In this document: piece after piece, positions 32,791 through 41,667 of the stretch
Layout: the number at the start of each line of letters is the position of its first letter
Position numbering within the stretch: position 1 is the first letter of the stretch
Origin: Streptomyces niphimycinicus
GTDB taxonomy: Bacteria > Actinomycetota > Actinomycetes > Streptomycetales > Streptomycetaceae
Length of the DNA stretch: 55,542 nucleotides
Reading direction: 5' to 3'
Assembly (NCBI RefSeq): GCF_018883605.1
Contig: NZ_JAHLEM010000092.1
Location: forward strand, 1-55,542
Translations under genes and position numbers: made by a program
Notes under the pieces: generated by a model
Database searches by the model: none
What the model was told of the DNA's origin: nothing
What the model saw: only the letters and a program-made list of their open reading frames with translations

Positions 32791-34077
32791 CTAGCCCGCG
32801 GTGACCGCCGTCGGGCTGAAGGTGACGGGCAGCGATTCCAGGCAGCGGTACCAGAAGGAGTCCGCCCACCTCAGCTCGTCGGGCGCGACCGCGAGCGTCA
32901 GGTCCGGCACGCGGTCCAGCAGCACCTCGATCGCCGTCTCCGCGATGATCCTGGCCGTCTCGGGGCCGCCCACCGGGCAGCCGTAGTCACCGCCGCTGAA
33001 GCTGACATGCGAATGGTTCCCGCCGTGGCCGACGGGGGTGTCGGGCCACAGCAGCGGATCGGCGTTGGCGGCGGCCAGGCCGAGGACGACGAGGTCGCCG
33101 GTGCGGATGCGCCGCCCCCCGAGTGCGGTGTCGCGGGTGGCGTACCGCCCGATGAGGTTCTGGAGCGGGGAGTCCGCCCACAGCACCTCGTTCATGGCCT
33201 CGCCGATGCTGCGGCGGTTGCCCGAGAGGGTCATGGCGAAGCGCTCGTCGGTGAGCATCAGCCGCAGGGTGTTGCCGATCCAGTACGAGGTGAGCGGCAG
33301 CGCGGCCGCCATCAGCACCATCAGGTCGGCGGTCTGCTGCTCCTCGGTGAGGTCCGGGGTGTTCAGGATGAACTGCGAGGTGAGGTCGGGGCCCGGCGCC
33401 TCGTGCTTGGCCTTCACCAGCTCCGCCACATACGCGGCGACCTGCTGCTGGCCGGCGATGGCCTCCTCGTTGGAGAGGAACGAGACGGTCAGCCCGCCCG
33501 CCAGGGCCTCCAGCCCGGCCTCGTCGTCGGACAGGCCGAACAACTCGGCCGTGGCGAGGGTGGGCACCGAGTAGATGTAGTCGTACACCAGGTCCGCCTT
33601 GCCGCTCACGGCGAACTTGTCGATCAACTGGTCGGCGAAGCGCTCGCAGTGCCCGCGCAGCACGAAGGGGTCGATCGTGGCGAGGGCCTCGCTGACGGCC
33701 GCCGCACGCTGCCGGTGCTCCTCCCCCTCCGTGAAGGCCAGCATCGGGCTGTACGCCACCCACGGCATGAGCGGCCAGTCCGGCGGCACGCTGTCCCAGC
33801 CGTTCCAGCGGCGCGGGTCCCGGCCGAAGGTCTCGACGTCGGACAGCACCTGGCGCGTCTCGCGGTAGCCGAGGACGAACCAGGCGTCGATGTCGCCTTC
33901 GAGCAGGACGGGCGCGACCTGTCCGCTGTCGTGCCGTATCCGCTGGTAGGTCTCGGTTGGCCGGCGCCGGAAATCCGGCCCGTACAGCCGTGCGGCGTGG
34001 GCGGGGCAGCCCGGGGGTGGTGCCTCCGGTGTGGGGTGCGGGGCCTGCGTGTCCTGGTCGTCCTGGGGGTTCGTCAC
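32791..34077 (-). CDS. Cytochrome P450 lacking the ExxR motif (CYP157-like)
   Basis: Haem monooxygenase-type protein, 428 residues. The haem loop is 'FSGGDYGCPVGG' with the thiolate Cys367. In the K helix the normally invariant ExxR is replaced by E297-V-L-W300 ('NEVLWADSPLQNLIGR'). The I helix 'MAAALPLTSYW' lacks the usual acid before Thr. Loss of ExxR is a reported property of the CYP157 family of Streptomyces, which otherwise tends to sit in conservon-type operons; no conservon genes are present here. The protein may be catalytically normal, specialised, or redox-silent. ATG at 34077. No ferredoxin gene is nearby. Confidence 0.88.
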   Translation of the reverse strand: MTNPQDDQDTQAPHPTPEAPPPGCPAHAARLYGPDFRRRPTETYQRIRHDSGQVAPVLLEGDIDAWFVLGYRETRQVLSDVETFGRDPRRWNGWDSVPPDWPLMPWVAYSPMLAFTEGEEHRQRAAAVSEALATIDPFVLRGHCERFADQLIDKFAVSGKADLVYDYIYSVPTLATAELFGLSDDEAGLEALAGGLTVSFLSNEEAIAGQQQVAAYVAELVKAKHEAPGPDLTSQFILNTPDLTEEQQTADLMVLMAAALPLTSYWIGNTLRLMLTDERFAMTLSGNRRSIGEAMNEVLWADSPLQNLIGRYATRDTALGGRRIRTGDLVVLGLAAANADPLLWPDTPVGHGGNHSHVSFSGGDYGCPVGGPETARIIAETAIEVLLDRVPDLTLAVAPDELRWADSFWYRCLESLPVTFSPTAVTAG

Positions 34078-34652
34078 TGCATTGTCTTCCTCGGGAGCGG
34101 TGGATCTGCGGGGCTGCCGGGAGGCTAACGAAGTGATCGCGTCAGGCCAACTTCCCTGCGGTGACGATTCCTCGCCGGATCGCCGTGGTGCGCCGGGCGG
34201 GTCGTGGACGAGGTGGGGCGGCGGGCGGTCCGCCGTGCTCCCGTATCCGCTGCGGCGGGCGGTGCGAATAACGCTGTGCGGGGCTGCTGTGCATATATGA
34301 ATGGCCCCTCCATGAATTCAGCCGGATAAATGCGGATGCGGATTCCGGACACTGTGGGAGTGGGGCGGACGTCGCCACAGAGGCGGTGGTGGGACGTGTC
34401 GTGCGTTGACGCGCGTCGACACTTCGGAATTCCTCGTTCAATGCGGTGCAAGACTCATTCCGCTTTTGCCGGGGAGGGCAGCCCAGGAGCCGGGAAGCGA
34501 TTTTCCGTACCGGCTGGGCTGTAATGCCTGACCGGATACCGTTCTCGCCGCCCGCAGGCACTTGCCGTGCGCACTTCACCGCGCGATACGGTGCGGCCGG
34601 GATTTCACCGGGGGCATCCGCTCCCCGTCCCGATCAGGATTTGGGGGGACTG
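34078..34652. other. 575-nt intergenic region between P450 and protease
   Basis: No convincing gene. The part around 34285-34340 is unusually AT-rich for this window (GTGCATATATGAATGG and GGATAAATGCGG stretches), so it may hold promoters for the divergent P450 and protease genes. A ribosome site GGGGGG precedes the protease GTG. Confidence 0.5.
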
Positions 34653-35633
34653 GTGCAGATACGCAAGGTCGTTTTAGCCGCGAGCGGAGTGGTTTTCGCG
34701 TTCGCCCTGACAATTCCGGCGGCCGCGTCCGCCGACTCGCACAGCACCGTCACACGTACCGCGGATTCCGCGGTGTCCACACACAAGAGTGCGGCATCCC
34801 GCTCATCCGTTGAGTCCGCCGAGAATTACTGGACTCCGCAGCGCATGCGCAGAGCCGTCGAAGCCGACACGCCCGCCGACGCCAAGGCGTCACAGAAGGC
34901 GGCCGTCGACGCGGCGGCCAAACCCTCTCAGCTCGCGAAACCGCAGAAGGCGACCACTTCGCAGAAGGCCCGCGGGATCCGGATCGCGACCTCGATCGTG
35001 CAGGGGAAGGTCTTCTTCCACAACCCGACCAACGGCGGCGACTACGCCTGCTCCGCCGCGGCGGTCAACAATCCCACGAAGAACATGGTGTTCACCGCCG
35101 GACACTGCGTCCACGGTGGCGCCGGCGGCACCTGGGCGACCAACTGGGTGTTCGTCCCCGCCTACTACAACGGCTCGCGGCCGTACGGAACCTGGTCCGC
35201 CAAGACGCTGACCTCGTTCAACGGCTGGATCAACAGCAGTGACCTGAACTACGACATCGGCGTGGCCAACGTCTGGGACAACGGCTCCAGCAAGCTGGTC
35301 AACACCGTTGGCGGCATGGGGCTCGGCTACAACTACGGGTACGCCAACACCGTGACCGTCTGGGGCTACCCGGCCGCCTTCGGCCACAACGGCGAGGTGC
35401 CCTACGTGTGCCAGAACGTCGGCACCTGGCAGGACGGCTCCCGGGTGCAGAACGGATGCACCATGGTCGAGGGCGCCAGTGGCGGCCCCTGGCTGCGGGA
35501 CTACAACGAGACCACCGGCCTGGGGACCGAGATCGGGGTCACCAGCACCCGGACCGATCCGCCCGCCTATATCGACAGCCCCTACTTCGACAACAAGATC
35601 CAAACGATCTACAACAACACCGCCAACGGCTGA
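34653..35633 (+). CDS. Secreted trypsin-like (V8/glutamyl endopeptidase-like) serine protease
   Basis: 326 residues from GTG 34653, next to a GGGGGG site; the signal peptide is ~1-27 ('KVVLAASGVVFAFALTIPAA'). A pro-region (~28-108) includes 'ENYWTPQRMRRAVEADTP'. The mature domain has His151 in 'FTAGHCVHGG', Asp201 in 'LNYDIGVANV' and Ser276 in 'EGASGGPW', a complete triad, and four Cys placed for disulfides. Extracellular proteolysis is the likely role. The next gene encodes a small secreted protein with the same YWTP motif. Confidence 0.9.
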   Translation: MQIRKVVLAASGVVFAFALTIPAAASADSHSTVTRTADSAVSTHKSAASRSSVESAENYWTPQRMRRAVEADTPADAKASQKAAVDAAAKPSQLAKPQKATTSQKARGIRIATSIVQGKVFFHNPTNGGDYACSAAAVNNPTKNMVFTAGHCVHGGAGGTWATNWVFVPAYYNGSRPYGTWSAKTLTSFNGWINSSDLNYDIGVANVWDNGSSKLVNTVGGMGLGYNYGYANTVTVWGYPAAFGHNGEVPYVCQNVGTWQDGSRVQNGCTMVEGASGGPWLRDYNETTGLGTEIGVTSTRTDPPAYIDSPYFDNKIQTIYNNTANG

Positions 35634-35725
35634 GCACCACACCGCAGGCGGTTCAGTACCACACCGCACTCGGCCGGGGCCCCGCAGTCAGGGGTTCCCG
35701 GCCTTCGGCATCGGGAGACAACGCC

Positions 35726-36010
35726 ATGCGCCCGCTCAGCGCAGCCCTCCTCACCGCGGCGATCGCGGCCACCGGCATCGTCGCGGCCCTCGCCGTCGCC
35801 GCCCGGGGCCAGGACACCGGCGATCCCTCCGCCCCGGACACCCCACGGACCGCCCCGGACACCCCACGGACCGCCCCGGACACCCCGCGGAGCCACCGGG
35901 CGGATCCGCCGGACCCCTCGTACTGGACCCCGGAGCGGGTGCGCGACGCCCGGCCCGCGCCCATGCCCACCGACCCGCACACGGGAGGCGGGCGGCAATC
36001 GCCGCCGTAG
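35726..36010 (+). CDS. Small secreted protein with free-standing YWTP pro-region motif
   Basis: 94 residues from ATG 35726. Residues 1-28 are a signal or anchor segment ('LLTAAIAATGIVAALAVAA'). Then comes a Pro/Thr linker of three 'APDTPRT'-like repeats (~36-55), and 'PSYWTPERVRDARPAPMPT' (~65-82), which resembles 'ENYWTPQRMRRAVEADTP' in the pro-region of the protease just upstream. No catalytic domain is present. It could be a relic of a second protease gene or a working small partner. Not a family I can name. Confidence 0.6.
   Translation: MRPLSAALLTAAIAATGIVAALAVAARGQDTGDPSAPDTPRTAPDTPRTAPDTPRSHRADPPDPSYWTPERVRDARPAPMPTDPHTGGGRQSPP
35831..35890 (+). repeat. 21-bp tandem repeat, 2.9 copies
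   Basis: Unit GCCCCGGACACCCCACGGACC starts at 35831, 35852 and 35873 (last copy partial, one change). It encodes the APDTPRT repeats of the small secreted protein; copy number may vary by slippage. Confidence 0.85.
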
Positions 36011-37324
36011 GTGCGTAGGGTGGCGCGGGTGCGAATAGCTGTGTCCTCCGGCCGCCGTGCCGGTTACCGAAGCTGGCCGGGGCGGATCCTGATCTCGGGG
36101 CTTGCGCTGTTGTTCCTCTTCTCCGTCTATCAGGACGTGACGGAGCGGATCGTCTTCGACCCGACCTTCGACACGGAGGCATACGTCGGGGACTGGGCGC
36201 CGGTCTGCTCCGGAGCCCTGGCCGGGGCGATGGCCGTGCTGGCCGCGATGCGCGATTCCCGCTGGGTCCCGCGGGCCGCGCTGGTGGCCTGCGCCGGCAC
36301 CTTCGCGGCCACGCTGGCCTACCGCCTGCTGCCGGTGAACATGGTGACCAGCGAGAGCAGCGGCACCGAACTCATGGGCCTGCTGGCCCTCCTCGCCGTG
36401 GCGGTGCGCCGCTGCACGCCCGGATGGGCCCCGGTGATCGTGGCGGCCCTGGGCATCAGCGTGTTCTCCGTCCCGCTGCTGCGGGACGCGGATCCCGGCG
36501 ACTTCTCCGGCAGCATCGTGCTGGCCCTGGCCCTGGCCTTCGTCTGCGGTCTGGTACTGCGCCTCTACGACATCCAGCAGGAACGCACCGGACAGCTCGT
36601 CCGGCAGGAGGAACGGCTCGCGCTCGCCCGCGACCTGCACGACACCGTGGCCCATCAGGTGACCGCGATCGTGGTGCAGTTGCAGGCCGTGCGCCATGTC
36701 ACCGGCCGGGGCACCCCCGACCCGCGGATGCTGAACGAGATGCTCGACGCCGTCGAGAACGCGGGCGGTGAGGCGCTGACGTCCATGCGGCGTCTGGTCG
36801 GTTCGATGCGCGGTGACGAGACCCCGCGGCATCCGGAGAACCTCGGCGAGGTGCTGACCCGCATCGTGGACGAGGCACGGGCGACGGGGCTGCCGATCCG
36901 GCTGGACCTCGGACAGGACCTGCCGGAGGACGTCCCCACGGAGGTCACCGGCGGGCTGAGCCGCGTCCTCCAGGAAGCCCTGACCAACGCCCAGCGCTAT
37001 GCGCGCGGAGCCCGGTCGGTGGACGTGTCCGCCCGGGTCGCGGCACGCCACGCCGAACTGGTCGTCGAGGACGACGGACAAGGCTCCCCGTCCGGACACC
37101 GCGGCGGCCTCGGCCGGCTCGGCGGCGGCTTCGGCATCATGGGCATGCGGGAGCGGATCGAGCTGCTCGGCGGCGCCTTCGAGGCGGGGCACCGCCCGGA
37201 AGGCGGGTGGCGGGTCCGCGCCTCCGTACCGCTGCACCCCGACGAGGCTTCACGCAACGCCCGGGCGCGCGGGCGGCACGCCGTACGATCCGGGTTGCGG
37301 CTACGGGAGGGCAGGACGGCATGA
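36011..37324 (+). CDS. Sensor histidine kinase (HPK7, NarX/DesK-like)
   Basis: Membrane sensor, 437 residues if started at GTG 36011; GTG 36020 and 36029 are alternatives. About six hydrophobic segments lie in residues ~25-190 with short loops, so it may sense through the membrane. The HisKA_3 motif is 'LARDLHDTVAHQVTAIVVQL' (phospho-His near 218) and the ATPase ends with 'VVEDDGQGSPS' and 'GFGIMGMRERIELLGG'. It overlaps the response regulator by ATGA, and an ABC transporter follows, a common layout for antimicrobial-peptide or envelope-stress systems. Confidence 0.9.
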   Translation: MRRVARVRIAVSSGRRAGYRSWPGRILISGLALLFLFSVYQDVTERIVFDPTFDTEAYVGDWAPVCSGALAGAMAVLAAMRDSRWVPRAALVACAGTFAATLAYRLLPVNMVTSESSGTELMGLLALLAVAVRRCTPGWAPVIVAALGISVFSVPLLRDADPGDFSGSIVLALALAFVCGLVLRLYDIQQERTGQLVRQEERLALARDLHDTVAHQVTAIVVQLQAVRHVTGRGTPDPRMLNEMLDAVENAGGEALTSMRRLVGSMRGDETPRHPENLGEVLTRIVDEARATGLPIRLDLGQDLPEDVPTEVTGGLSRVLQEALTNAQRYARGARSVDVSARVAARHAELVVEDDGQGSPSGHRGGLGRLGGGFGIMGMRERIELLGGAFEAGHRPEGGWRVRASVPLHPDEASRNARARGRHAVRSGLRLREGRTA

Positions 37325-37971
37325 CCATACGCATCCTGGTCGCGGACGATCAGCACCTGGTGCGGGCCGGGTTCCGCATGGTGCTGTCGGCCGAGTCCGA
37401 CATGGAGGTGGTGGCCGAGGCCGCCGACGGGGCCTCGGCCCTGTCGCTGGCCCGCGAGACCCGGCCGGACGTGTGTCTCGTGGACATCCGGATGCCTCCG
37501 CCCGACGGTCTGGAGGTCACCCGCCGACTGGCCGGCGGCGGTTATCCCGGAGCGCCGAAAGTGGTCGTGGTCACCACCTTCGACCTCGACGAATATGTGT
37601 ACACGGCGCTGTCGAACGGGGCGTCGGGCTTCCTCCTCAAGGACGCCGGTCCGGCACTGCTGACCGAGGCCGTCCGGGCGGCCGTCCGCGGGGACGCCAT
37701 GGTCGCCCCGCAGATCACCCTCCGTCTGCTCCAGCACTTCACCAAGGCGCGGCGACGCGGCGCGTCCGAACCGGCCGAGCCGCTGACCGACCGCGAGGAG
37801 GAGGTCATCCAGGGCATCGCCCGTGGACTGACCAACCCGGAGATCGCCGCCGAGCTGTATATCGCGCCCAGTACGGTCAAGACGCATCTGGGGTCCGTCC
37901 AGGCGAAGCTGGGCCTGCGCAACCGGGTCGAGGTCGCGGCCTGGGCCTTCCGCTCGGGGCGGGTGGAATAG
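37321..37971 (+). CDS. NarL/LuxR-family response regulator
   Basis: 216 residues; start codon overlaps the kinase stop (ATGA). Receiver domain with Asp9/Asp10, phospho-acceptor Asp55 in 'CLVDIRMPP' and Lys in 'GFLLKDAGP'; C-terminal LuxR HTH 'LTDREEEVIQGIARGLTNPE' then 'STVKTHLGSVQAKLGLRNR'. Cognate partner of the preceding kinase. The likely target is the ABC transporter 192 nt downstream, which fits known kinase-regulator-MacB transporter units, but no operator was identified. Confidence 0.93.
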   Translation: MTIRILVADDQHLVRAGFRMVLSAESDMEVVAEAADGASALSLARETRPDVCLVDIRMPPPDGLEVTRRLAGGGYPGAPKVVVVTTFDLDEYVYTALSNGASGFLLKDAGPALLTEAVRAAVRGDAMVAPQITLRLLQHFTKARRRGASEPAEPLTDREEEVIQGIARGLTNPEIAAELYIAPSTVKTHLGSVQAKLGLRNRVEVAAWAFRSGRVE

Positions 37972-38163
37972 CGGCCCGGCCGTCGTGGCAGTCGTCCGGC
38001 CGGAATGGCGGTGCCGCGGCGATCTCCCCCGATCGGGGGATGCGGTGCCGGATGTTCGGGGGATCCGCAGGCGGGTGGCCGAGCGGCAGGCTCATGGAGG
38101 TCGCCAATAGCGGCGACTCCCTCTGCCACGAGGGCATCCACCGAGCGTCCACCGAGGATCGGC

Positions 38164-38931
38164 ATGCACGCGAACCTGCCCCCTTCCGCCCCCGAGAGCT
38201 ACGCGGCCCACGCCACCGACCTGACGAAGGTGTACGGCACGGGGGACACCCGCGTGGTGGCCCTCGACGCGGTCACCGTCGGCTTCGTCCGGAGCCAGTT
38301 CACCGCGATCATGGGTCCCTCGGGGTCGGGTAAGTCCACGCTGATGCACTGCATGGCCGGTCTCGACGCGCTGTCCTTCGGGTCGGTCCGCCTCGGCGAC
38401 ACGGAGATCAGTTCCCTGAACGACCGTCAGCTCACCCGGCTGCGCCGCGACCGCATCGGCTTCGTCTTCCAGGCGTTCAACCTGCTGCCGACCCTGAGCG
38501 CCGTGGAGAACATCACCCTCCCCATGGACATCGCGGGCCGTAAGCCGGAGCGGGACTGGCTGGAGAGCATCATCCGGACCGTCGGCCTGGCCGACCGGCT
38601 CGACCACCGGCCCGGCCAGCTCTCCGGCGGCCAGCAGCAGCGCGTCGCCGTCGCCCGCGCGCTGGCCGGGCGGCCCGATATCGTCTTCGCCGACGAGCCC
38701 ACCGGCAATCTGGACTCCCGCAGCGGGGCCGAGATCCTCGAGTTCCTGCGCGACTCCACGACCGCGCTGGGCCAGACCGTCGTCATGGTCACCCACGACC
38801 CCGTCGCCGCCTCCTACGCGGACCGCGTCGTCTTCCTCGCCGACGGGCGCATCGTCGACGAACTCCACGCGCCCACCGCCGAGGCCGTCCTGGAGCGCAT
38901 GGGGCGCCTGACCCCCGCGCACCAGGTCTGA
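38164..38931 (+). CDS. ABC transporter ATP-binding protein (MacB/LolD-like)
   Basis: 255 residues from ATG 38164. Walker A 'GPSGSGKST' (51-59), Q loop 'FQAFNLLPTLSAVENI', signature 'LSGGQQQRVAVARAL', Walker B 'IVFADEPTGNLDS' and H-loop 'VTHDPVAAS' are all intact. Works with the large permease 93 nt downstream. MacB-type pairs use ATP to drive extracytoplasmic conformational change, often in peptide antibiotic resistance or lipoprotein handling. Confidence 0.93.
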   Translation: MHANLPPSAPESYAAHATDLTKVYGTGDTRVVALDAVTVGFVRSQFTAIMGPSGSGKSTLMHCMAGLDALSFGSVRLGDTEISSLNDRQLTRLRRDRIGFVFQAFNLLPTLSAVENITLPMDIAGRKPERDWLESIIRTVGLADRLDHRPGQLSGGQQQRVAVARALAGRPDIVFADEPTGNLDSRSGAEILEFLRDSTTALGQTVVMVTHDPVAASYADRVVFLADGRIVDELHAPTAEAVLERMGRLTPAHQV

Positions 38932-39024
38932 CGCCCATGCCTCGCGTCTGACGGCCGCTCGCCACGTCCCACGTACGCCCTGCTCCTGAGCACCCCTCAC
39001 CCGGCACCTTCCCGGAAGGCCCCC

Positions 39025-41556
39025 GTGTTCCGCACCGCCTTGCGCAACGTCCTCGCGCACAAAGCCCGCCTGCTGATGACCATGCTCGCCGTTCTGCTCG
39101 GCGTCGCCTTCGTCGTGGGCACCCTCGTTTTCACCGACACCATCGGCAACGCCTACAAGGAGCGCTACCTCACCACTCTGCGCAATGTCTCGGTCCAGGC
39201 CACACCGCCGTACGACGAGAAGACCGGCGAGCCCGGAACCGTGGGTGAGGACACACTGCGGAGCCTGCGACGGCTGTCCGGGGTGGCGTCCGTGACCGGT
39301 TCCGTCGAAGGGTTCGCCGCCGTGGCCGCGAAGGACGGCCATCCCCTCGGCGAGGAGGATGTGACCAGGGCGGGCAACTACTTCCCCCAGGCCGACGGCA
39401 AGGACAACCGCCACCCGCTGACCGCCGGACGCGCTCCCACCGGGCCCGACGAGGTGCTGGTGGACACCAGCACCGCGGACCAGGGCGGCTACCGGATCGG
39501 CGACACCGTCCGGCTGGCCATCGACGGACCGGTGCTGCACAAGAAACTCGTCGGCATCGTCCGCACCGACGACATCTCCGGCTCCGGCGGCACCTTGGTG
39601 CTCTTCGACGACGCCACCGCGCAGAAGCTGCTGCTGAAGCCCGGCCACTACGACGCGGTCTCGCTCGAGGCCGACCGCGGCGCCTCCGAGCAGCGGCTCG
39701 CGGCCGAGGCGCGCGACCTGCTGCCCGAGAACTCCGAGATCCACACCGGGGCGCAACTGCGCGCGCAGCAGCAGGCCGACGCCGCCGAGGGGGCCAAAGG
39801 GCTCAGCCAGGTGCTGCTCGTCTTCGCGGCCATCGCCCTGTTCGTCGGCATCTTCGTCATCGCCAACACCTTCACCATGCTGGTCACCCAGCGTTCGCAG
39901 GAGATGGCCCTGATGCGGGCCGTCGGCGCCGAGCGCCGCCAGGTGACCCGCTCCGTCCTCATCGAGGCCGCCCTGCTGGGGCTGTGCGCGGGCGCCGCCG
40001 GGTTCCTCCTCGGCATCGCCGTGGCCATGGGCATCCGGCAACTGTTCGCGTCCACCGGATCCGGCCTCCCCGACGGGCCGCTGGTCGTCGCCCCGGGCAC
40101 CGTACTGATCTCGTTCCTGGTGGGCGTCGTCGTCACCATGCTCGCCGCCTATCTGCCGGCCCGCCGCGCCGCCGCCGTGCCTCCCGTGGCCGCCATGTCC
40201 GCGCTCCACACCCCCCCGCCGGTCCGCAGCCTCCGCAGGCGCAACGCCATCGGTATCGCCCTGATCGTGATCGGTGTGCTCGGCGTGGTGTACACGGCGT
40301 CCAGCGGCGAGGAGGGCCGCACCACCGTCCTCTTCCCGTCCGTCCTGCTGCTCATCGGCATCATCGTGGTGACCCCGGCGCTCTCCGGCCCGGCCATCGC
40401 CCTGGCCGGGCCCCTTCTGCGCCGCTTCGGGGTCCCGGGCACGCTGGCCCCGCGCAACGCCCGGCGCAACCCCCGGCGCACCGCCTCCACCGCCTCGGCC
40501 CTGATGATCGGGCTGTCCATGGTCACCGGCCTCACCGTGGTCGCGGTGTCCGCCACGACATCGCTGCACCAGCGGGCCGAGAACACCGTCACGGCCGACT
40601 TCGAGATCTCGTCGAGGAGCAGCGGCCACCTGCCCGCGTCGGTCCATGACACCCTGGCGAAGTCCACGGCCGTGACCTCCTCGAGCCCGCGGCGCGAGGG
40701 CGCCGTCCGGATCCGCGGCGACGAGGTGAACCTGACCGGTGTGGACGCCCGGAGCATCGCCGATCTGCTCGACCCGAGCTTCGCATCGGGGTCGCTCGCG
40801 GCACTGGGCGCGGGCGGCGGCAAGAACCTGCTGATCGACACCTCCACGGCCGAAATGCACGGATGGACCATGGGGCAGCGGGTGCCGGTGGTCTACGCCG
40901 ACGGCAGCCGGGGCACCCTGCGGATCGGTGGCATCTACCGCAGCGACGAATTCCTCCCGGCCACCATGATGCCGCTGGCCACCCTCCAGCCCCATCTGAA
41001 GAAGATCGAGGACTCCTCGGTCCTGGTGCACACCAAGGACGGCGACGGCGAGACGGTACGGCGCTCCCTCCAGCGCGCCCTCGACCAGAACCCCCTCATC
41101 CGGCTGCGGAACACCGACGACCTGGCCGAGTCCGCCGGCGGCGAGTCCATCACCCTGCTCCTCAACGTCCTGTACGGGCTGCTGGCCATGGCCGTGGTGA
41201 TCGCCGTCCTGGGAGTCGTCAACACCCTCGCGATGTCCGTGTTCGAGCGCACCCGCGAGATCGGGATGCTGCGCGCGGTGGGGCTCCAGCCCGAGCAGAC
41301 CAAGCGCATGATCCACCTGGAGTCCGTCCTGATCTCGCTCTTCGGGGCCCTGCTGGGCATCGGCGCGGGCATCTTCCTCGGCTGGGCCGCGGGCAAGCTC
41401 GCCTCCGACAGCATCCAGGGGTACGAGATGGTCATCCCCTGGGGCCGCATCGCCGTGGCCCTCGTGGGCGCCGCACTCGTCGGCGTGGTGGCGGGACTCT
41501 GGCCCGCCCGCCGGGCGGCCCGGCTGAACGTCCTCACGGCCCTCAAGGCGGACTGA
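39025..41556 (+). CDS. ABC transporter permease (FtsX/MacB-like, duplicated)
   Basis: 843 residues from GTG 39025. One N-terminal membrane helix (~16-38), a large extracytoplasmic domain, three to four helices at ~255-380, two around ~410-460, a second extracytoplasmic domain (~510-700), and three C-terminal helices (~715-835). The FtsX-domain signature is seen twice ('FVIANTFTMLVTQRSQEMAL' and 'LGVVNTLAMSVFERTREIGM'), i.e. a tandem FtsX architecture usual in actinobacteria. Extracytoplasmic domains may bind peptide or lipid II-linked ligands; inferred from the family. Confidence 0.9.
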   Translation: MFRTALRNVLAHKARLLMTMLAVLLGVAFVVGTLVFTDTIGNAYKERYLTTLRNVSVQATPPYDEKTGEPGTVGEDTLRSLRRLSGVASVTGSVEGFAAVAAKDGHPLGEEDVTRAGNYFPQADGKDNRHPLTAGRAPTGPDEVLVDTSTADQGGYRIGDTVRLAIDGPVLHKKLVGIVRTDDISGSGGTLVLFDDATAQKLLLKPGHYDAVSLEADRGASEQRLAAEARDLLPENSEIHTGAQLRAQQQADAAEGAKGLSQVLLVFAAIALFVGIFVIANTFTMLVTQRSQEMALMRAVGAERRQVTRSVLIEAALLGLCAGAAGFLLGIAVAMGIRQLFASTGSGLPDGPLVVAPGTVLISFLVGVVVTMLAAYLPARRAAAVPPVAAMSALHTPPPVRSLRRRNAIGIALIVIGVLGVVYTASSGEEGRTTVLFPSVLLLIGIIVVTPALSGPAIALAGPLLRRFGVPGTLAPRNARRNPRRTASTASALMIGLSMVTGLTVVAVSATTSLHQRAENTVTADFEISSRSSGHLPASVHDTLAKSTAVTSSSPRREGAVRIRGDEVNLTGVDARSIADLLDPSFASGSLAALGAGGGKNLLIDTSTAEMHGWTMGQRVPVVYADGSRGTLRIGGIYRSDEFLPATMMPLATLQPHLKKIEDSSVLVHTKDGDGETVRRSLQRALDQNPLIRLRNTDDLAESAGGESITLLLNVLYGLLAMAVVIAVLGVVNTLAMSVFERTREIGMLRAVGLQPEQTKRMIHLESVLISLFGALLGIGAGIFLGWAAGKLASDSIQGYEMVIPWGRIAVALVGAALVGVVAGLWPARRAARLNVLTALKAD

Positions 41557-41582
41557 GCCGCGCGCGGGACGGCTTGGACCCG

Positions 41583-41612
41583 GGCGGCGGTGGGACTCGT
41601 TCCACCGCCGCC
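41583..41612. terminator. Bidirectional terminator between permease and serine hydrolase
   Basis: GGCGGCGGTGG (41583-41593) pairs perfectly with CCACCGCCGCC (41602-41612), 8-nt loop, between convergent stops 41556 and 41668. Confidence 0.7.
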
Positions 41613-41667
41613 ACGCGTGCCACCCGGCGCATACCCCCGAGCGCTCCGGGGCCGCCCGCCCGAGTGC

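Noticed and set aside
34446..34652. Upstream extension of the secreted protease
   Set aside because: The extension would put ~70 residues before an obvious signal peptide, and the GTG at 34653 has a strong ribosome site.
38092..41316. A 1074-codon open frame on the minus strand
   Set aside because: It is antisense to the ABC transporter genes; composition (Gly/Gln/His/Arg-rich) is typical of GC-driven spurious frames.
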